From the NCBI GenBank assembly GCA_018266255.1, contig JAFEAT010000003.1:486226-550225 (forward strand): DNA of 64,000 nt. The letters run 5' to 3'. Positions 17,601 to 27,081 of this stretch are shown one piece after another; position 1 is the stretch's first letter; each line of letters opens with the position of its first letter. Under the pieces are notes generated by a model. The model did not search any database, was not told where the DNA came from, and saw nothing but the letters and a program-made list of their open reading frames with translations. The DNA is from Cyanobacteria bacterium SZAS-4 (GTDB lineage: Bacteria > Cyanobacteriota > Vampirovibrionia > Obscuribacterales > Obscuribacteraceae). The translations under genes were made by a program, and so were the position numbers.

Positions 17601-18847
17601 TGCCTGTTGGTCCCCTCAAACTTGGTGATTTTGTCATATTCAAGCGGATGAAAGGGCTCATCTGGAAGAGCTGGAAACCAAATAAGTTTGCAGCGAGTGC
17701 AAGTACAAGCAGGATGAAAAGTAACAACAGCCTGGTTTTCCTTGGTGCCGAGTACAGGAATTTCAATTCTTCTGATGTCTTTTGATGAGCCACAGTTGCC
17801 GCAATCTGTGCACGTAGTCGCAAGGGAATTCGACGGAAGGCGCCCGATTAGGTCGGTAATTCGCGAGTTTTCAGCTTCTATATCTGTCATGCTGGGGCGC
17901 GCCCTTCTAGGCGGAAATCTTCCCGTGCCTGATAAGTTGTACTCGCCGATCAGTTTGGTGCATATCGGTTTTAGAGCCATTAGTTTTCTATTCACGAATG
18001 GTGGCACATTTAGCTTATCGCATAGACGTTCAAGGTCGTTGAGTCGTGAAGAAATTAGGCTTGGAGAAATGTAACTGCGGTCGGGATAGTCATTTGGCAA
18101 GGTAAGCACTTGCTCAAATTCATCCAGAGCTAGTTCAAGATTTCGCTGCTTCTCATATTTTGATTTGGCGTTGATTGCTCGGCCCCAGTAAATTGACGTA
18201 AGTTCATATGCCCATTGTGCAGATGGCTCGATTTTCTGACACTTGCTCCAGAGCGATTCGGAGTTTGTTTCGTCGAATTGCATTTGAAATTTGGCTGCGT
18301 TATTGAGAATGTCAACATTTGAGCAGCCAGTGTATTTTGTCCAGAGCTCTTTCAAGATTTCATAGTTGTGGTCTCTTATAGGATAGTCCGTAACACTTAG
18401 TAAGAACGAAGCTGGATATTCAGTTACAAGCCACTCTAAGATTTCTTTGAATTGATTGCGCAGGTCTTTGCTCTTTTTCAAGCGTGAGTAATCAGCACAA
18501 TAGCCAAGTTTCACCAACTTTTTTTTGATCTGTGTAATGGTGTCGTCTTCACGTTTCACTTCCAAATATTTTGGAAATCTTTGATTCAAACTTTGTCCCA
18601 ATTTGGTTAAGTTGTGAATTTCATAGCTGAGCTGTTGATCTTTCAATTTGGTGGCGTCGAACGGGCGATTGAATTTTCGAAGGATTGTTGCTTCGTCTAG
18701 ACTGGGTGATTGATCTTCCGAGTTGTTACTTGTCGTGCTCATCCCGCTTGGCTCACGTCCTGCATTTGCCGATACAATTGTACATTGCAAGATTTGCGTT
18801 GAAAATATCGTGATCGCCAATGCCTTAAGTGTTTTTGCCGCCTGCAT
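17597..18847 (-). CDS. Secreted orphan protein with C-terminal Cys clusters (416 aa)
   Basis: A signal peptide covers residues 1-28. A long helical part follows, and the last 80 residues carry CTDCGNC and CTCTRC clusters that look like a metal-binding knuckle (zinc or iron). No family is recognised. It is coupled by a 4-bp overlap to the TonB-C protein downstream, suggesting that they act together in the envelope. Confidence 0.65.
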   Translation of the reverse strand: MQAAKTLKALAITIFSTQILQCTIVSANAGREPSGMSTTSNNSEDQSPSLDEATILRKFNRPFDATKLKDQQLSYEIHNLTKLGQSLNQRFPKYLEVKREDDTITQIKKKLVKLGYCADYSRLKKSKDLRNQFKEILEWLVTEYPASFLLSVTDYPIRDHNYEILKELWTKYTGCSNVDILNNAAKFQMQFDETNSESLWSKCQKIEPSAQWAYELTSIYWGRAINAKSKYEKQRNLELALDEFEQVLTLPNDYPDRSYISPSLISSRLNDLERLCDKLNVPPFVNRKLMALKPICTKLIGEYNLSGTGRFPPRRARPSMTDIEAENSRITDLIGRLPSNSLATTCTDCGNCGSSKDIRRIEIPVLGTKENQAVVTFHPACTCTRCKLIWFPALPDEPFHPLEYDKITKFEGTNRH

Positions 18848-18941
18848 TTCAAATCCTCAAACAAATTAAACAAAAGCTTGCACGTCGACAACAAGCACTC
18901 AATTCAATTTCCTGTGCGCTAAATTTTTGCGAAGCACATTG

Positions 18942-19517
18942 CTATCGACGGTTCATAGAAAAGTTGCCAGACTGAGGAGGTCTTACATTGGACTTGTCGG
19001 CAGTCATGTTACCTGGTTGGATAGAACCGCTGATTTTGTCGCCGTCTAAGACGCCATGCAATTCGAAAACCTTCTCCGATGGAACGCCTCGTCCCATCCC
19101 GCGATGTAGTTCGAGCGTGACCGTTCTGTCGCTGTTAGCCTGACCGGATACGTTACAGATGGCAGCCTCTTCGCCATCAGCTGGACCCAAACCGTACGTC
19201 CAGGTCCCCTTGCCGCGAACCATTCCGTTAGCGAATTGATGCAACACCAGCCTGAACTCTACCTCATGGTCTGCTCGATCCATGCCGCGAAATTGATATT
19301 TGGGAGTGAAATGAATCGTCCACTTACCCGACACGTCCACGCCAGGCGCTACTTGTCCACTTGCTCTATATTCAAGCGCTGGATGGCGTCCACTTAATGC
19401 TTGTTCAATTATTGGATTTCTAGCCGCATCTCTATCAGCTGCAGTCACTGTCTGCGCCACACTAATGATCAAAAATATTGAGATAGCGCCGGCAACTTCT
19501 TTCCAACATCGCATCAT
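18942..19517 (-). CDS. Secreted beta-rich orphan protein (191 aa)
   Basis: The signal peptide (WKEVAGAISIFLIISVAQTVTAA) starts at tandem ATGs. GGAGG lies eight bases before ATG 19517, which decides against the longer frame from 19583. The mature part reads VSGKWTIHFTPKYQF, HEVEFRLVLHQFANGMVRGKGTW and HGVLDGDKISGSIQPGNM, a calycin-like barrel pattern similar in style to other small lipid- or ligand-binding secreted proteins. Function unknown. It follows the next gene on the same strand and may be cotranscribed. Confidence 0.7.
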   Translation of the reverse strand: MMRCWKEVAGAISIFLIISVAQTVTAADRDAARNPIIEQALSGRHPALEYRASGQVAPGVDVSGKWTIHFTPKYQFRGMDRADHEVEFRLVLHQFANGMVRGKGTWTYGLGPADGEEAAICNVSGQANSDRTVTLELHRGMGRGVPSEKVFELHGVLDGDKISGSIQPGNMTADKSNVRPPQSGNFSMNRR

Positions 19518-19601
19518 TTGCAGAACCTCCGAGTTGTGTCGATTTGCAGGTCTGCGCCACTGAATGCGGTGCAGCGATACCACGGACTCACTCCAGCAAG
19601 C

Positions 19602-20390
19602 TCACCGAGTCTGCTTGTCCAAATCAGTTAGAACTACAGCTTTTACTTTATCGTACCCCGGCGGCTCCTTGCCGTTGAACATTGTTATTAAACCCACTGA
19701 TCCCTTTTGATACCTATCCACTGAATATCTGTGTTCGTCGGGTCCCAACGACTGTGTTTCTCGACCAAAGGAAGTGTCAGTCGCCAGCTCAGTCAAAACG
19801 TAGCGAAGCACAGTTGATTTGTGATCGGGTGCGAGAACTATAAATGAGTAGAATACTTTATCGCGGGAGTTTGGATTTGCCGCGTTGTGATTCCAATACT
19901 CCATAACCATAACTGGATTTGTGCGATTCTTGAACTGTTCGATGCAAAACATTGGCTGCTCGACCTTGCCATTCTTCGCAAGTTGCAAAACGTGCTCCCG
20001 CGCTTTGTTTCGTTGTGGGTGGTCACTCAGTGCCTGACAGCACTGCGCGATTTTTGCCCAGGCTCGCCAATCATTCTCATCGGAAGAAACAACCTTTTGC
20101 CACCACACCAATGACTCTTTCGGTTGTTCCAAATTTTGATACAGCTGCCCAATCGTCGCCTGCAACGAAATCATGTCTTGCGCGGAGAGATTCTTGTCAG
20201 ATTTTAAAAGCAGTACTTTCGACGCTGCCTTGTCGACGATACCCCTCAGCTCTGGACTACCATCTGGCATCGAAGTCGCTTGTTGCATCAGCGTTTCAAC
20301 TTCGCTCAACGAACCAGACTGCGCAAGACCCGGCGAGACAGAAATTAGGAGCCACAACAGCGCGTAAGACTGAATTTCGAATTTTCTCAT
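19602..20390 (-). CDS. Secreted TPR-containing protein (262 aa)
   Basis: The signal peptide (residues 1-23, ending SPGLAQ) is followed by TPR-like helices at about residues 60-135 (ATIGQLYQNLEQPKESLVWWQKVV; AWAKIAQCCQALSD) and a C-terminal strand-rich domain with VFYSFIVLAPDHKSTVLRYVLT. A substrate cannot be inferred. It lies 85 bases upstream of the beta-rich secreted protein on the same strand. Confidence 0.7.
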   Translation of the reverse strand: MRKFEIQSYALLWLLISVSPGLAQSGSLSEVETLMQQATSMPDGSPELRGIVDKAASKVLLLKSDKNLSAQDMISLQATIGQLYQNLEQPKESLVWWQKVVSSDENDWRAWAKIAQCCQALSDHPQRNKAREHVLQLAKNGKVEQPMFCIEQFKNRTNPVMVMEYWNHNAANPNSRDKVFYSFIVLAPDHKSTVLRYVLTELATDTSFGRETQSLGPDEHRYSVDRYQKGSVGLITMFNGKEPPGYDKVKAVVLTDLDKQTR

Positions 20391-20509
20391 AGCAGCATTC
20401 CATTTCGAAATCTACGAGTTCGCCGATCGTAGTATACAACTGAAATCAGCGACTCACAGTTTTCTCACCTTTCCCCAGGTATTGTAATAGCCCCACCCCT
20501 GGTTTACTC

Positions 20510-21022
20510 ATGGCAGAAAAATTCAATAGTTTTGCAAAGGGCCAAGAATTGGCATCTAAGGCTGAAGTAGGTTCAAAGGAATCAATGGATGCTGTTAACA
20601 ACGAATTGGCTCAATTGCATCAACAGCATCCACAGCAATTCAACGACATCATCAAAGCAATGCAAGGCACCAATAAGGCTCACCTGGCTGAAGATCAGCA
20701 ACGCGTCCAACGGGAGCTGAAAAGCAAAAGTGAACAATCGGTAGTTGGTTCAATAATCGACTTCGTTAAGGGTGCAGAAGAACCAAAGTTGAAAGTGCGT
20801 GAACTAAGATTCGCCGACTCACCCAAAGACTCCGATAAAGATCCAGATCATATAGAGGGATACGTTCTTCCCAGTCTGAAGATAACCGATGACAAATCAC
20901 CAAAACAGCCAAGTCCGCCGGTTGAAACTGCACCGATACTGAAGGATGGAGACTACCCCAACACTGCACTCGGCAGAGAAAAGGCATGGAACGATTTCAC
21001 TAATCCTCGCGGCAAAAAATAG
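20510..21022 (+). CDS. Orphan hydrophilic protein (170 aa)
   Basis: It is charged and helical, with no signal peptide: residues 1-80 are Gln/Lys/Glu-rich, and residues 95-170 are Pro/Asp/Lys-rich and probably disordered. The segment LKVRELRFADS at about residue 93 recurs as a 32/35-nucleotide copy at 27082-27116, outside any good gene. It converges on the PNG-repeat protein gene with four bases between the stops. The function is unknown. Confidence 0.65.
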   Translation: MAEKFNSFAKGQELASKAEVGSKESMDAVNNELAQLHQQHPQQFNDIIKAMQGTNKAHLAEDQQRVQRELKSKSEQSVVGSIIDFVKGAEEPKLKVRELRFADSPKDSDKDPDHIEGYVLPSLKITDDKSPKQPSPPVETAPILKDGDYPNTALGREKAWNDFTNPRGKK

Positions 21023-21026
21023 TTGG

Positions 21027-22088
21027 TTATTCCCAGACGATTTTTTCTCCATTTGGTTTAGTTATGTACAGCTTTTGTTGCGCTGCGTCATAGAATTCCG
21101 TCCTTCCATCGTAAGTTGCAGATCGAGTGTCACCGTTCGGAAATTTCTTCCAAATGTAACCATCGATTTGCTTGTTGGTGCTGGTCCCGTCAGGCTTTTC
21201 TACGATCGTGAGCCATGGCGACTCGGTAATTTTAGTCCCGTTTGGAAGTTCGGTTATGCTGCGGCGCCCGTCTAAAGTAACTTTGCGACCGTCCGCGTGA
21301 ATTGTTTCGACAGCTCCATTTTTGAATTCGGTTTGTTTCACGCCGTTTGGATACTCAGTTACTGTAGGTCCGTTAGCGTGGTGCGTCGTAGTGGTTCCGA
21401 ACCGCTCCGTCTTTAGTGTGCCATCCTTGAAGAGCGTGTCTTTTCCACCGAAGTTCGGGCTCTCGTATGTACGTATGCCATCGGGCCCTTTGGTCCATTC
21501 ACGCGGCGGATAGAAGTTCCATTTCGGCTTTGCCAGCGAATCTGCCATGAGCTTTCCACCGAGGGCACCGCCGCCGGTGCAGAATGCTGCAGTGAGTGCG
21601 AAATCAAATGCTTCGATACCGAGTTTGTTCTCCGCCACCGATTTGCACCGGCTGAGATCATCCTCAGCGGAGTTGGTCCATGCATGGCTCAATGCTGATG
21701 CTAGCTTTCCATCATTTGTCATTCTGCTATAACTGTTCGCCAAACCGGCTCCGGTTAAGATGCCTCCGGCGAGTAGAGCGCTTCCCATCAATGCAGGTGA
21801 ACCCGTCGCCATCACTGCACCAAAGGCCGCGGCGGTTGCTCCTGCGACCAACGCCTTTTCCGCAGTCTCGACGGGATGATTTACCAGCTGATTAGGTATT
21901 TCTTTGAGTCCACCTACAACAAAACCGTCAACTGCCACTTCGACTTGCCGCATGCGCGCTGCTGGATCGTTGATTGTGTCGTTGTAAAAATTGTACGCAT
22001 CCTCGAACACTTTTGTTGGGTTGGCAGGTCTGTTGCTGCCGCTTTCGGATAAAAAATGGTCTTCAAGTTTGTCGATTTGATATGGCAT
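21027..22088 (-). CDS. Polymorphic-toxin-like protein with PNG repeats (353 aa)
   Basis: The N-terminal 70 residues are polar; residues 75-125 are an Ala/Gly-rich hydrophobic helical region (VAGATAAAFGAVMATGSPALMGSALLAGG) like those in exported toxins; residues 215-350 hold repeated short strands with PNG or DG turns (VTEYPNGVKQTEF, ITELPNGTKITES, WKKFPNGDTRSATYDGR), akin to MORN/YD-like repeats. No signal peptide is seen. It may be a secreted effector carrier, but no catalytic domain is visible. The start has GGGAG nearby. Confidence 0.7.
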   Translation of the reverse strand: MPYQIDKLEDHFLSESGSNRPANPTKVFEDAYNFYNDTINDPAARMRQVEVAVDGFVVGGLKEIPNQLVNHPVETAEKALVAGATAAAFGAVMATGSPALMGSALLAGGILTGAGLANSYSRMTNDGKLASALSHAWTNSAEDDLSRCKSVAENKLGIEAFDFALTAAFCTGGGALGGKLMADSLAKPKWNFYPPREWTKGPDGIRTYESPNFGGKDTLFKDGTLKTERFGTTTTHHANGPTVTEYPNGVKQTEFKNGAVETIHADGRKVTLDGRRSITELPNGTKITESPWLTIVEKPDGTSTNKQIDGYIWKKFPNGDTRSATYDGRTEFYDAAQQKLYITKPNGEKIVWE

Positions 22089-22168
22089 GTTCGTTCTCCC
22101 TCACATGCCTTTTAGAGTACTGACCAGCCGCTACAAAGTTTATGTGGAATTGCACAGTCCTTTAGCGG

Positions 22169-22936
22169 TTATTGTGAATCCTTTGCACGCGCCGAAAGAC
22201 CCGATACTGACGTGGCAAATTGTGCATCTACTTTCTGATCAGGCGCGGGCGCTGGTGCATTGTCTATTCGAAAGATGCCTGTTTCTCTCTGCGTATCCGT
22301 GAACGGCAGTCTGCTGGCGAGACTCGGCACATAGCTTTTGCGCGTTATTGGTGGACTTTCTGCTTTTGCAGCAGGTTTTAGAAGGGCTTCAATTGTTGTT
22401 TGCGACAGCCGTGTTTTATCCATCGAGAGGTTGATGGGCTTAATTGGTTCAAGTGTATGACGAGGTATAAAAGGTGACTTAGGCGTATCTGCTTTTGGCG
22501 AGCTGGGTTTTGGTCTGGAAGGCCTATGTGGTTTATCTGAAGGAATTGCTTCTAGACCGACTTGCTGCAGCCTCTGTTGATCGTCATTTGAAATTATGGG
22601 TGGCTGTTTTTCTAACGAAGTCTTCCGCGAAAACATTGGTGGCAGAATTAGCGGTTTGCTCTCTGGTCGTGTAACCACTTTTGCAGTGGGCTCGTCGCCA
22701 GTATGCCTGTCGGCGTATCCGGCTAAGGCGTGCTCGGATAGCCTCAAAGCCAAAGCAAGTATCATCAGTGTGCTTTTTGAAGACAAGCATTCATTCGGGT
22801 TCGACTCTTCGATGTCCAGAATTAGTTCTAGTGGAACGCCCATGGCATCTGCGAGTTCTTCGCGCGACATGTTTAATTCACTGCGCCTTTGTTGCACAGT
22901 GACCGCTAAGCCTATTGATAGTGGATTCTGACCCAT
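22169..22936 (-). CDS. XRE-family helix-turn-helix protein with disordered tail (255 aa)
   Basis: Residues 5-70 form an XRE/Cro-type HTH (VTVQQRRSELNMSREELADAMGV, then LILDIEES). The remaining ~180 residues are Pro/Lys/Ser-rich and low complexity, probably unstructured. No membrane segment is visible. ATG 22936 is taken as the start; the frame stays open to a TTG at 23110, overlapping the next gene. Either a DNA-binding regulator or a cell-organisation protein of the RodZ type without its membrane anchor. Confidence 0.65.
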   Translation of the reverse strand: MGQNPLSIGLAVTVQQRRSELNMSREELADAMGVPLELILDIEESNPNECLSSKSTLMILALALRLSEHALAGYADRHTGDEPTAKVVTRPESKPLILPPMFSRKTSLEKQPPIISNDDQQRLQQVGLEAIPSDKPHRPSRPKPSSPKADTPKSPFIPRHTLEPIKPINLSMDKTRLSQTTIEALLKPAAKAESPPITRKSYVPSLASRLPFTDTQRETGIFRIDNAPAPAPDQKVDAQFATSVSGLSARAKDSQ

Positions 22937-23090
22937 ACCACTACTTGCCCGGTCGTCCGCTTTGCTCTGTCCCTCAAAAGTGTTGTTTTTCGAGGTGGAA
23001 GATGAGATTTTTCTAAATAATTGCAATTTAGAATTGGTATCATCTGCGGTGCGAAAAAATTCAGGAGCGATCGTTATCACACGATAAGTT

Positions 23091-23576
23091 CTACTTGAAA
23101 TAAAGATCAACGTAGTCAGTCACTTCCGAACAGGGGCTCTGCATTTCTTGCAATCGCCAATACTTGCGGCCGCCTTTAGCGACAAAATTCATGTCACCGC
23201 TTCGCACACATTCTTTTCCGTCGTTGATATGGCTGACGCTCGATGCGATTTTCCCGTTGAACTTAAATGCGTGGCTGCTCACCTCTGTAATGCGTCCATC
23301 AACAGTCACATAACCCTTCTCTTTCCCCTTTGCTCGTTGCTCGCCCTTCAGCCATAGAACGCCATCTTTGTCGGTTACGGTTGCGTTGCCGTACATATTG
23401 TTCATAAACTGCAACCACTGCAGCGACAGCATATGTTTGCCAACCAGTTTGGCTCGTTGTGCCTGATCCTTGAAAATTGTTTTGTCTGCCGCCACCGATG
23501 ATGGTGGCACAATTTGCACTATAGAGATTGTCAGAATTATCGGCGTTAGAATTTTCGACTTATGGCGAATGTTCAT
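23091..23576 (-). CDS. Secreted orphan protein (161 aa)
   Basis: A signal peptide (residues 1-30, ending SSVAA) follows a strong AAGGAG site six bases before ATG 23576. The mature part is basic with two Cys (KECVRSGD, QSPCSEV). Strands GVLWLKGEQRAKGKEKGYVTVDGRI suggest an OB- or SH3-like beta fold. No family is recognised. Its stop overlaps the open 5' extension of the XRE gene, so they may be cotranscribed. Confidence 0.7.
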   Translation of the reverse strand: MNIRHKSKILTPIILTISIVQIVPPSSVAADKTIFKDQAQRAKLVGKHMLSLQWLQFMNNMYGNATVTDKDGVLWLKGEQRAKGKEKGYVTVDGRITEVSSHAFKFNGKIASSVSHINDGKECVRSGDMNFVAKGGRKYWRLQEMQSPCSEVTDYVDLYFK

Positions 23577-23690
23577 TTTTCTCCTTGAGCAGCAGCGCTC
23601 TTAAAGTCAGGCGTGGACGTAGACGATTGTAGCTTAACCAGATGTCATTGCTCGCTAGATCGTGAGTGCTAAATCTAGTCAATCTTAGTA

Positions 23691-23900
23691 ATGCGAACTC
23701 TTTCAGCGATAGTCGCATTGACATGGTCTGTATCGCCGTTGCTTGCATCAGAAGCTGATTCCACTTTCGAGCTACATCGCATACAACAGCGCTGTTCGGT
23801 CCGAGGACGGTTGCGCCAAAGTGATGTTGGTCAAACAGAAAAGCTGAGCGGCTTCGGATATCTCATCATTTACGAGAAATACACAAATTTCTCCGTTTAA
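23691..23900 (+). CDS. Doubtful small secreted peptide (69 aa)
   Basis: The frame begins with a signal-peptide-like stretch (MRTLSAIVALTWSVSPLLA) but lacks a ribosome site, and the rest has no recognisable pattern. It may be a relic of a larger secreted gene or chance. It is the only candidate in the 400-base gap before the next gene. Confidence 0.25.
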   Translation: MRTLSAIVALTWSVSPLLASEADSTFELHRIQQRCSVRGRLRQSDVGQTEKLSGFGYLIIYEKYTNFSV

Positions 23901-23976
23901 ATTAACGACTGTTTGTTTAGTCTACTGTCAGGGCGACCAGAATTCGATGAAGCACAATCAAACATTGGAGACGGCG

Positions 23977-24549
23977 ATGACAATCGAACAGCGCGAGGAA
24001 AATCTACAGAAAGCTATAGATGTGTTTGTGCCTCATTTAGACAATCCAGGGGGGCAACTTCTTCGCGATGAGGCCATGGCTATCTTGAGTAACCCTCAGC
24101 TCAAAAGTGATATGCAACTTCAACTCAAAAAAGATAGCGACGCAATGAGTGGATTATCCATCATTGATGCAGGTGGAGTGAACCCCGAGAATCACGAATC
24201 CGCGCTAGAACTAACACGACGTGGTATCACGCAAGATTTTTTTGCAGATGGTTCGTCAATCGAAAATTCCAGTGGTCTCAAAATACACAGGAATTCAAAC
24301 GATCAAATTGTGAAGTATGAAAAAAACGGCTACTCAATTTCGAAACATGATGACGATGGCAATTGGTACTATCACAACGACAAACCGAATGAGGACCACG
24401 CGTACATTCGAGTTAACAACCCAGCGGAAGAGCGCCATCTGTTTGAAAACAATGAGCCCGACGGCAGTGTGAATCTAAAGGCCGGAACTGTGGTCGAAGT
24501 AACTACACCCGGCATTTACGATTATGCTGGAGACAAAAGTCTGACATGA
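23977..24549 (+). CDS. Orphan protein (190 aa)
   Basis: The N-terminal half is helical and acidic (TIEQREENLQKAIDVFVPHL), the C-terminal half a strand-rich region with YD-like turns (NDQIVKYEKNGYSISKHDDDGNWYYHND) ending in a G-T--EV motif. GGAG six bases before ATG 23977 favours it over ATG 23947. No signal peptide. The function is unknown. Confidence 0.65.
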   Translation: MTIEQREENLQKAIDVFVPHLDNPGGQLLRDEAMAILSNPQLKSDMQLQLKKDSDAMSGLSIIDAGGVNPENHESALELTRRGITQDFFADGSSIENSSGLKIHRNSNDQIVKYEKNGYSISKHDDDGNWYYHNDKPNEDHAYIRVNNPAEERHLFENNEPDGSVNLKAGTVVEVTTPGIYDYAGDKSLT

Positions 24550-24638
24550 TCGTGCAAAGCCTACAGAGGTTTTGGCGCTTGTTGAGATGTTGATTTTAGA
24601 TTTGGTATCAGATATGGTGCAGTTGCCGCGCGTCCATG

Positions 24639-24658
24639 TTTAGTTTCATGGAACTAAA
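24639..24658. terminator. Hairpin after the orphan gene
   Basis: TTTAGTT and AACTAAA form a 7-bp stem with a 6-base loop, 90 bases after the upstream stop. No T-run follows, so termination is uncertain. Confidence 0.25.
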
Positions 24659-24746
24659 TAGCAAGTGAAATCGGCAATTCTGTTTTCATTCATCATTTCG
24701 AGAAGCTCAACTATCTTGCTTTTGCCTGATGTCTTAATCAACGCGA

Positions 24747-24776
24747 TTTACTCTTTCTTTGAGGGATTGCTATACT
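24747..24776 (+). promoter_or_regulatory. Likely sigma-70 promoter of the citrate synthase gene
   Basis: TTTACT (24747-24752), an 18-base spacer and TATACT (24771-24776) stand 36 bases upstream of the chosen GTG start, and GGAGGA follows at 24800. This fits transcription of the citrate synthase gene from its own promoter and excludes the 49-residue upstream extension of the frame. Confidence 0.5.
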
Positions 24777-24811
24777 TCGCGTGTGGTATTGATGTCTTTG
24801 GAGGACTGCCT

Positions 24812-26113
24812 GTGTCTAATGATTCGCTGACAATTACCGACAATCGTACGGGGCGAACGTATGAGTTGGCGATAAATGACAACACCATCCGGGCTAATGA
24901 CCTCAGGCAAATCAAAGTCGATGCCGACGATTTCGGTCTTATGACTTACGACCCGTCCTTTATGAGTACTGCTGCCTGCCGCAGCGCAATCACTTTCATC
25001 GACGGCGAGCGCGGCATTTTGCGCTATCGAGGTTATCCGATAGAGCAACTGGCTGAGAAGTCGAGCTTTCTTGAAGTTGCCTACTTGCTCAATGAAGGGG
25101 CACTCCCGGACCAAGAACAGTTCGATCGCTGGACCGATAAGATCAAGAATCACACTTATGTGCACACGAACATTATCAAGTTCCTAGAAGGATTCCGCTA
25201 TGACGCGCATCCCATGGGCATGATGCTTAGTGCTGTTAGTGCTCTATCCACTTTCTATCCCGACGCCAAGAACATTAAAGATCCCGAGAACCGCTATTTG
25301 CAGCGGGTGCGCCTCTTGGCAAAGGCGCCTACGATTGCAGCATTTGCATTTCGCCATTCACGCGGGCTTCCATTTGTTTTTCCCGACAACGATCTTGACT
25401 ATGTGGGCAACTTCGTCAACATGACTTTTAGCATTGGCGGGCGTCATAAACCAAACCCAGTTTTGCAGCGGGCCCTCGAGGTTTTGTTCGTGCTGCATGC
25501 CGATCACGAGCAGAATTGCTCCACCAGTGCGGTGCGCGCCGTAGGCTCCTCGCATGTGGATCTTTTCTCCGCTGTTTCTGCCGGTGTTGCGGCGCTGTAC
25601 GGACCTCTTCACGGGGGTGCCAATGAAGCAGTGATCAAAATGCTCGATGAAATCGGATCGGTGCAGAATGTTCCAAACTTCATCAAGGAAGTCAAGGAAG
25701 GAAAGAGAAAGCTCATGGGCTTCGGGCATCGCGTCTACAAGTCATACGACCCACGCGCAAAGTTGATTAAACGAATCGCTGATGAAGTGTTCGATCAGAC
25801 CGGTCTCAATCCAAAGCTCAAAATTGCTCTTGAATTGGAGCGCATTGCTTTGGAGGAGGATTATTTTGTTTCGCGCAAGTTGTATCCCAATGTCGATTTC
25901 TATTCCGGATTGATCTATCAAGCAATGGGTTATCCTACTGACTACTTCACAGTGCTCTTTGCCTTGGGTCGGATGCCAGGTTGGTTGGCGCAGTGGGAAG
26001 AAATGCTGCTTGATGACGATCAAAAGATCGCACGCCCGAGACAGATTTACACCGGTTCTGAAGAGCGTCCCTACGTACCGATGGAAAAACGCAAAACGTC
26101 AGTTACGGCGTAA
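24812..26113 (+). CDS. gltA: Citrate synthase, type II (433 aa)
   Basis: It condenses acetyl-CoA and oxaloacetate to citrate, the entry step of the TCA cycle. Length and motifs match hexameric-type bacterial citrate synthases: catalytic His in HGGANEAV (~268), second His in MGFGHRVYKSYDPRA (~307) and Asp in VDFYSG (~364). GTG 24812 follows a GGAGGA site; the frame is open further upstream, but that part reads as promoter DNA. It stands alone among accessory genes. A 48-base diverged copy of codons near residue 345 lies at 38083-38130. Confidence 0.96.
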   Translation: MSNDSLTITDNRTGRTYELAINDNTIRANDLRQIKVDADDFGLMTYDPSFMSTAACRSAITFIDGERGILRYRGYPIEQLAEKSSFLEVAYLLNEGALPDQEQFDRWTDKIKNHTYVHTNIIKFLEGFRYDAHPMGMMLSAVSALSTFYPDAKNIKDPENRYLQRVRLLAKAPTIAAFAFRHSRGLPFVFPDNDLDYVGNFVNMTFSIGGRHKPNPVLQRALEVLFVLHADHEQNCSTSAVRAVGSSHVDLFSAVSAGVAALYGPLHGGANEAVIKMLDEIGSVQNVPNFIKEVKEGKRKLMGFGHRVYKSYDPRAKLIKRIADEVFDQTGLNPKLKIALELERIALEEDYFVSRKLYPNVDFYSGLIYQAMGYPTDYFTVLFALGRMPGWLAQWEEMLLDDDQKIARPRQIYTGSEERPYVPMEKRKTSVTA

Positions 26114-26184
26114 GTTTTGTGTTGCTGTTTTCGCGTGCCTCAAGCTGGGCGCGCTCGCTGATGACTTGGTGCTAAAACATCGGC

Positions 26185-26247
26185 TCCGCGTGCCGTTGCT
26201 TAGGCACCAATACCGGTGCCTAAGTTTGGATTTCAACGCGGGTCGTA
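26185..26247 (-). pseudogene. Decayed fragment of the Tyr-Pro-rich secreted gene
   Basis: These 63 bases match 13246-13308 without gaps and with seven differences. The translation keeps YDPR-NPN-GTG-GA but has stop codons where the intact gene has Trp and Gln, so it is dead. It lies directly after the stop of the following minus-strand gene, like a 3' scar. Confidence 0.75.
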
Positions 26248-26250
26248 GTT

Positions 26251-26982
26251 TCAGTTGCGCGAAAATGCGCCGCAGAAAAGGTTGTCGAAGTAAATTGAGA
26301 CGTTCTCAAGTAAATCCAATGGTGTGTTCCTGACGTTGAATCTGCCAAATTGTACGCTCGTGGTCGTTCTTGGCGCATTCACCTGAAAAACGTTGAATTG
26401 TCGAACGAAGGTGTTGTTGGGAAAGCCAAAATCGTCGTAATTGGCTGTGGCGATTTGCCATTCACCAGGATTTCCAGTAATCCCTATGTTACTGAACTGA
26501 ACGTTTCTCGATATTTGGTTTCGATCTTGCGGGAAGCCGGTGATACGCAAATCGGCGCGTGAAACTGATGGCGGAGCCTTGAAGTGTACGACTATTTGTC
26601 TAAAGTTCGTGTTCGTCCCTCTTCGACCCGTGATTCGAGTGACTATGATGCGATAACCGGCATTGGAAGCGCTACCAACGCTCCCATTGGCAGTGGTGCG
26701 GAGTAGCCAAACTTTTCTAGGGTTAGCGATTCGTGAGCGGAGAAGGTCGTTGTCGTTCAAATTTTGTCCGGCAATTATGCCATTAAAAGCGAGGTCTTCT
26801 CCTGGTGCTTTTTTGGGATCAGTTGCGTACCACTCGGCAGTTGAATCGCCTAGTCCGGCATTGCAGGTGAACTCCTGCACTGAAGCGTCGTACGTCGGTG
26901 TTCTGAGGCTCTGCGCCAAACTCAAAGTCGTGGAACTCACCGCTATCACAGCTGTCGCCAGAAGGCAAAACGTCTTTCTCAT
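26251..26982 (-). CDS. Secreted beta-protein, paralogue of the 42.2-kb gene (243 aa)
   Basis: The signal peptide (MRKTFCLLATAVIAVSSTTLSLA) starts at ATG 26982, preceded by GGGGTAA. The longer open frame up to 27192 runs into relic DNA and is rejected. The mature protein shares its whole length with the gene at 42240-43052: YDASV--F-C near the start, RI-G-RG---FR-VVIHF in the middle, and NNTFV--F-V then GRF-VR at the end. Two Cys at the ends may pair. The shared pattern defines a lineage-specific secreted family of unknown role. Confidence 0.75.
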   Translation of the reverse strand: MRKTFCLLATAVIAVSSTTLSLAQSLRTPTYDASVQEFTCNAGLGDSTAEWYATDPKKAPGEDLAFNGIIAGQNLNDNDLLRSRIANPRKVWLLRTTANGSVGSASNAGYRIIVTRITGRRGTNTNFRQIVVHFKAPPSVSRADLRITGFPQDRNQISRNVQFSNIGITGNPGEWQIATANYDDFGFPNNTFVRQFNVFQVNAPRTTTSVQFGRFNVRNTPLDLLENVSIYFDNLFCGAFSRN

Positions 26983-27081
26983 CAAGTTACCCCAGTTCCC
27001 AATGCTGAGCCTATTATTGCTGCTTGCTCTGAACTTGGCAAGGAAGACAGAGGTGTCACGTAGATGCGACATCATCGACTC

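Noticed and set aside
24665..24811. N-terminal extension of the citrate synthase frame
   Set aside because: It contains the promoter and a GGAGGA site, and is hydrophobic unlike any citrate synthase; GTG 24812 is a better start.
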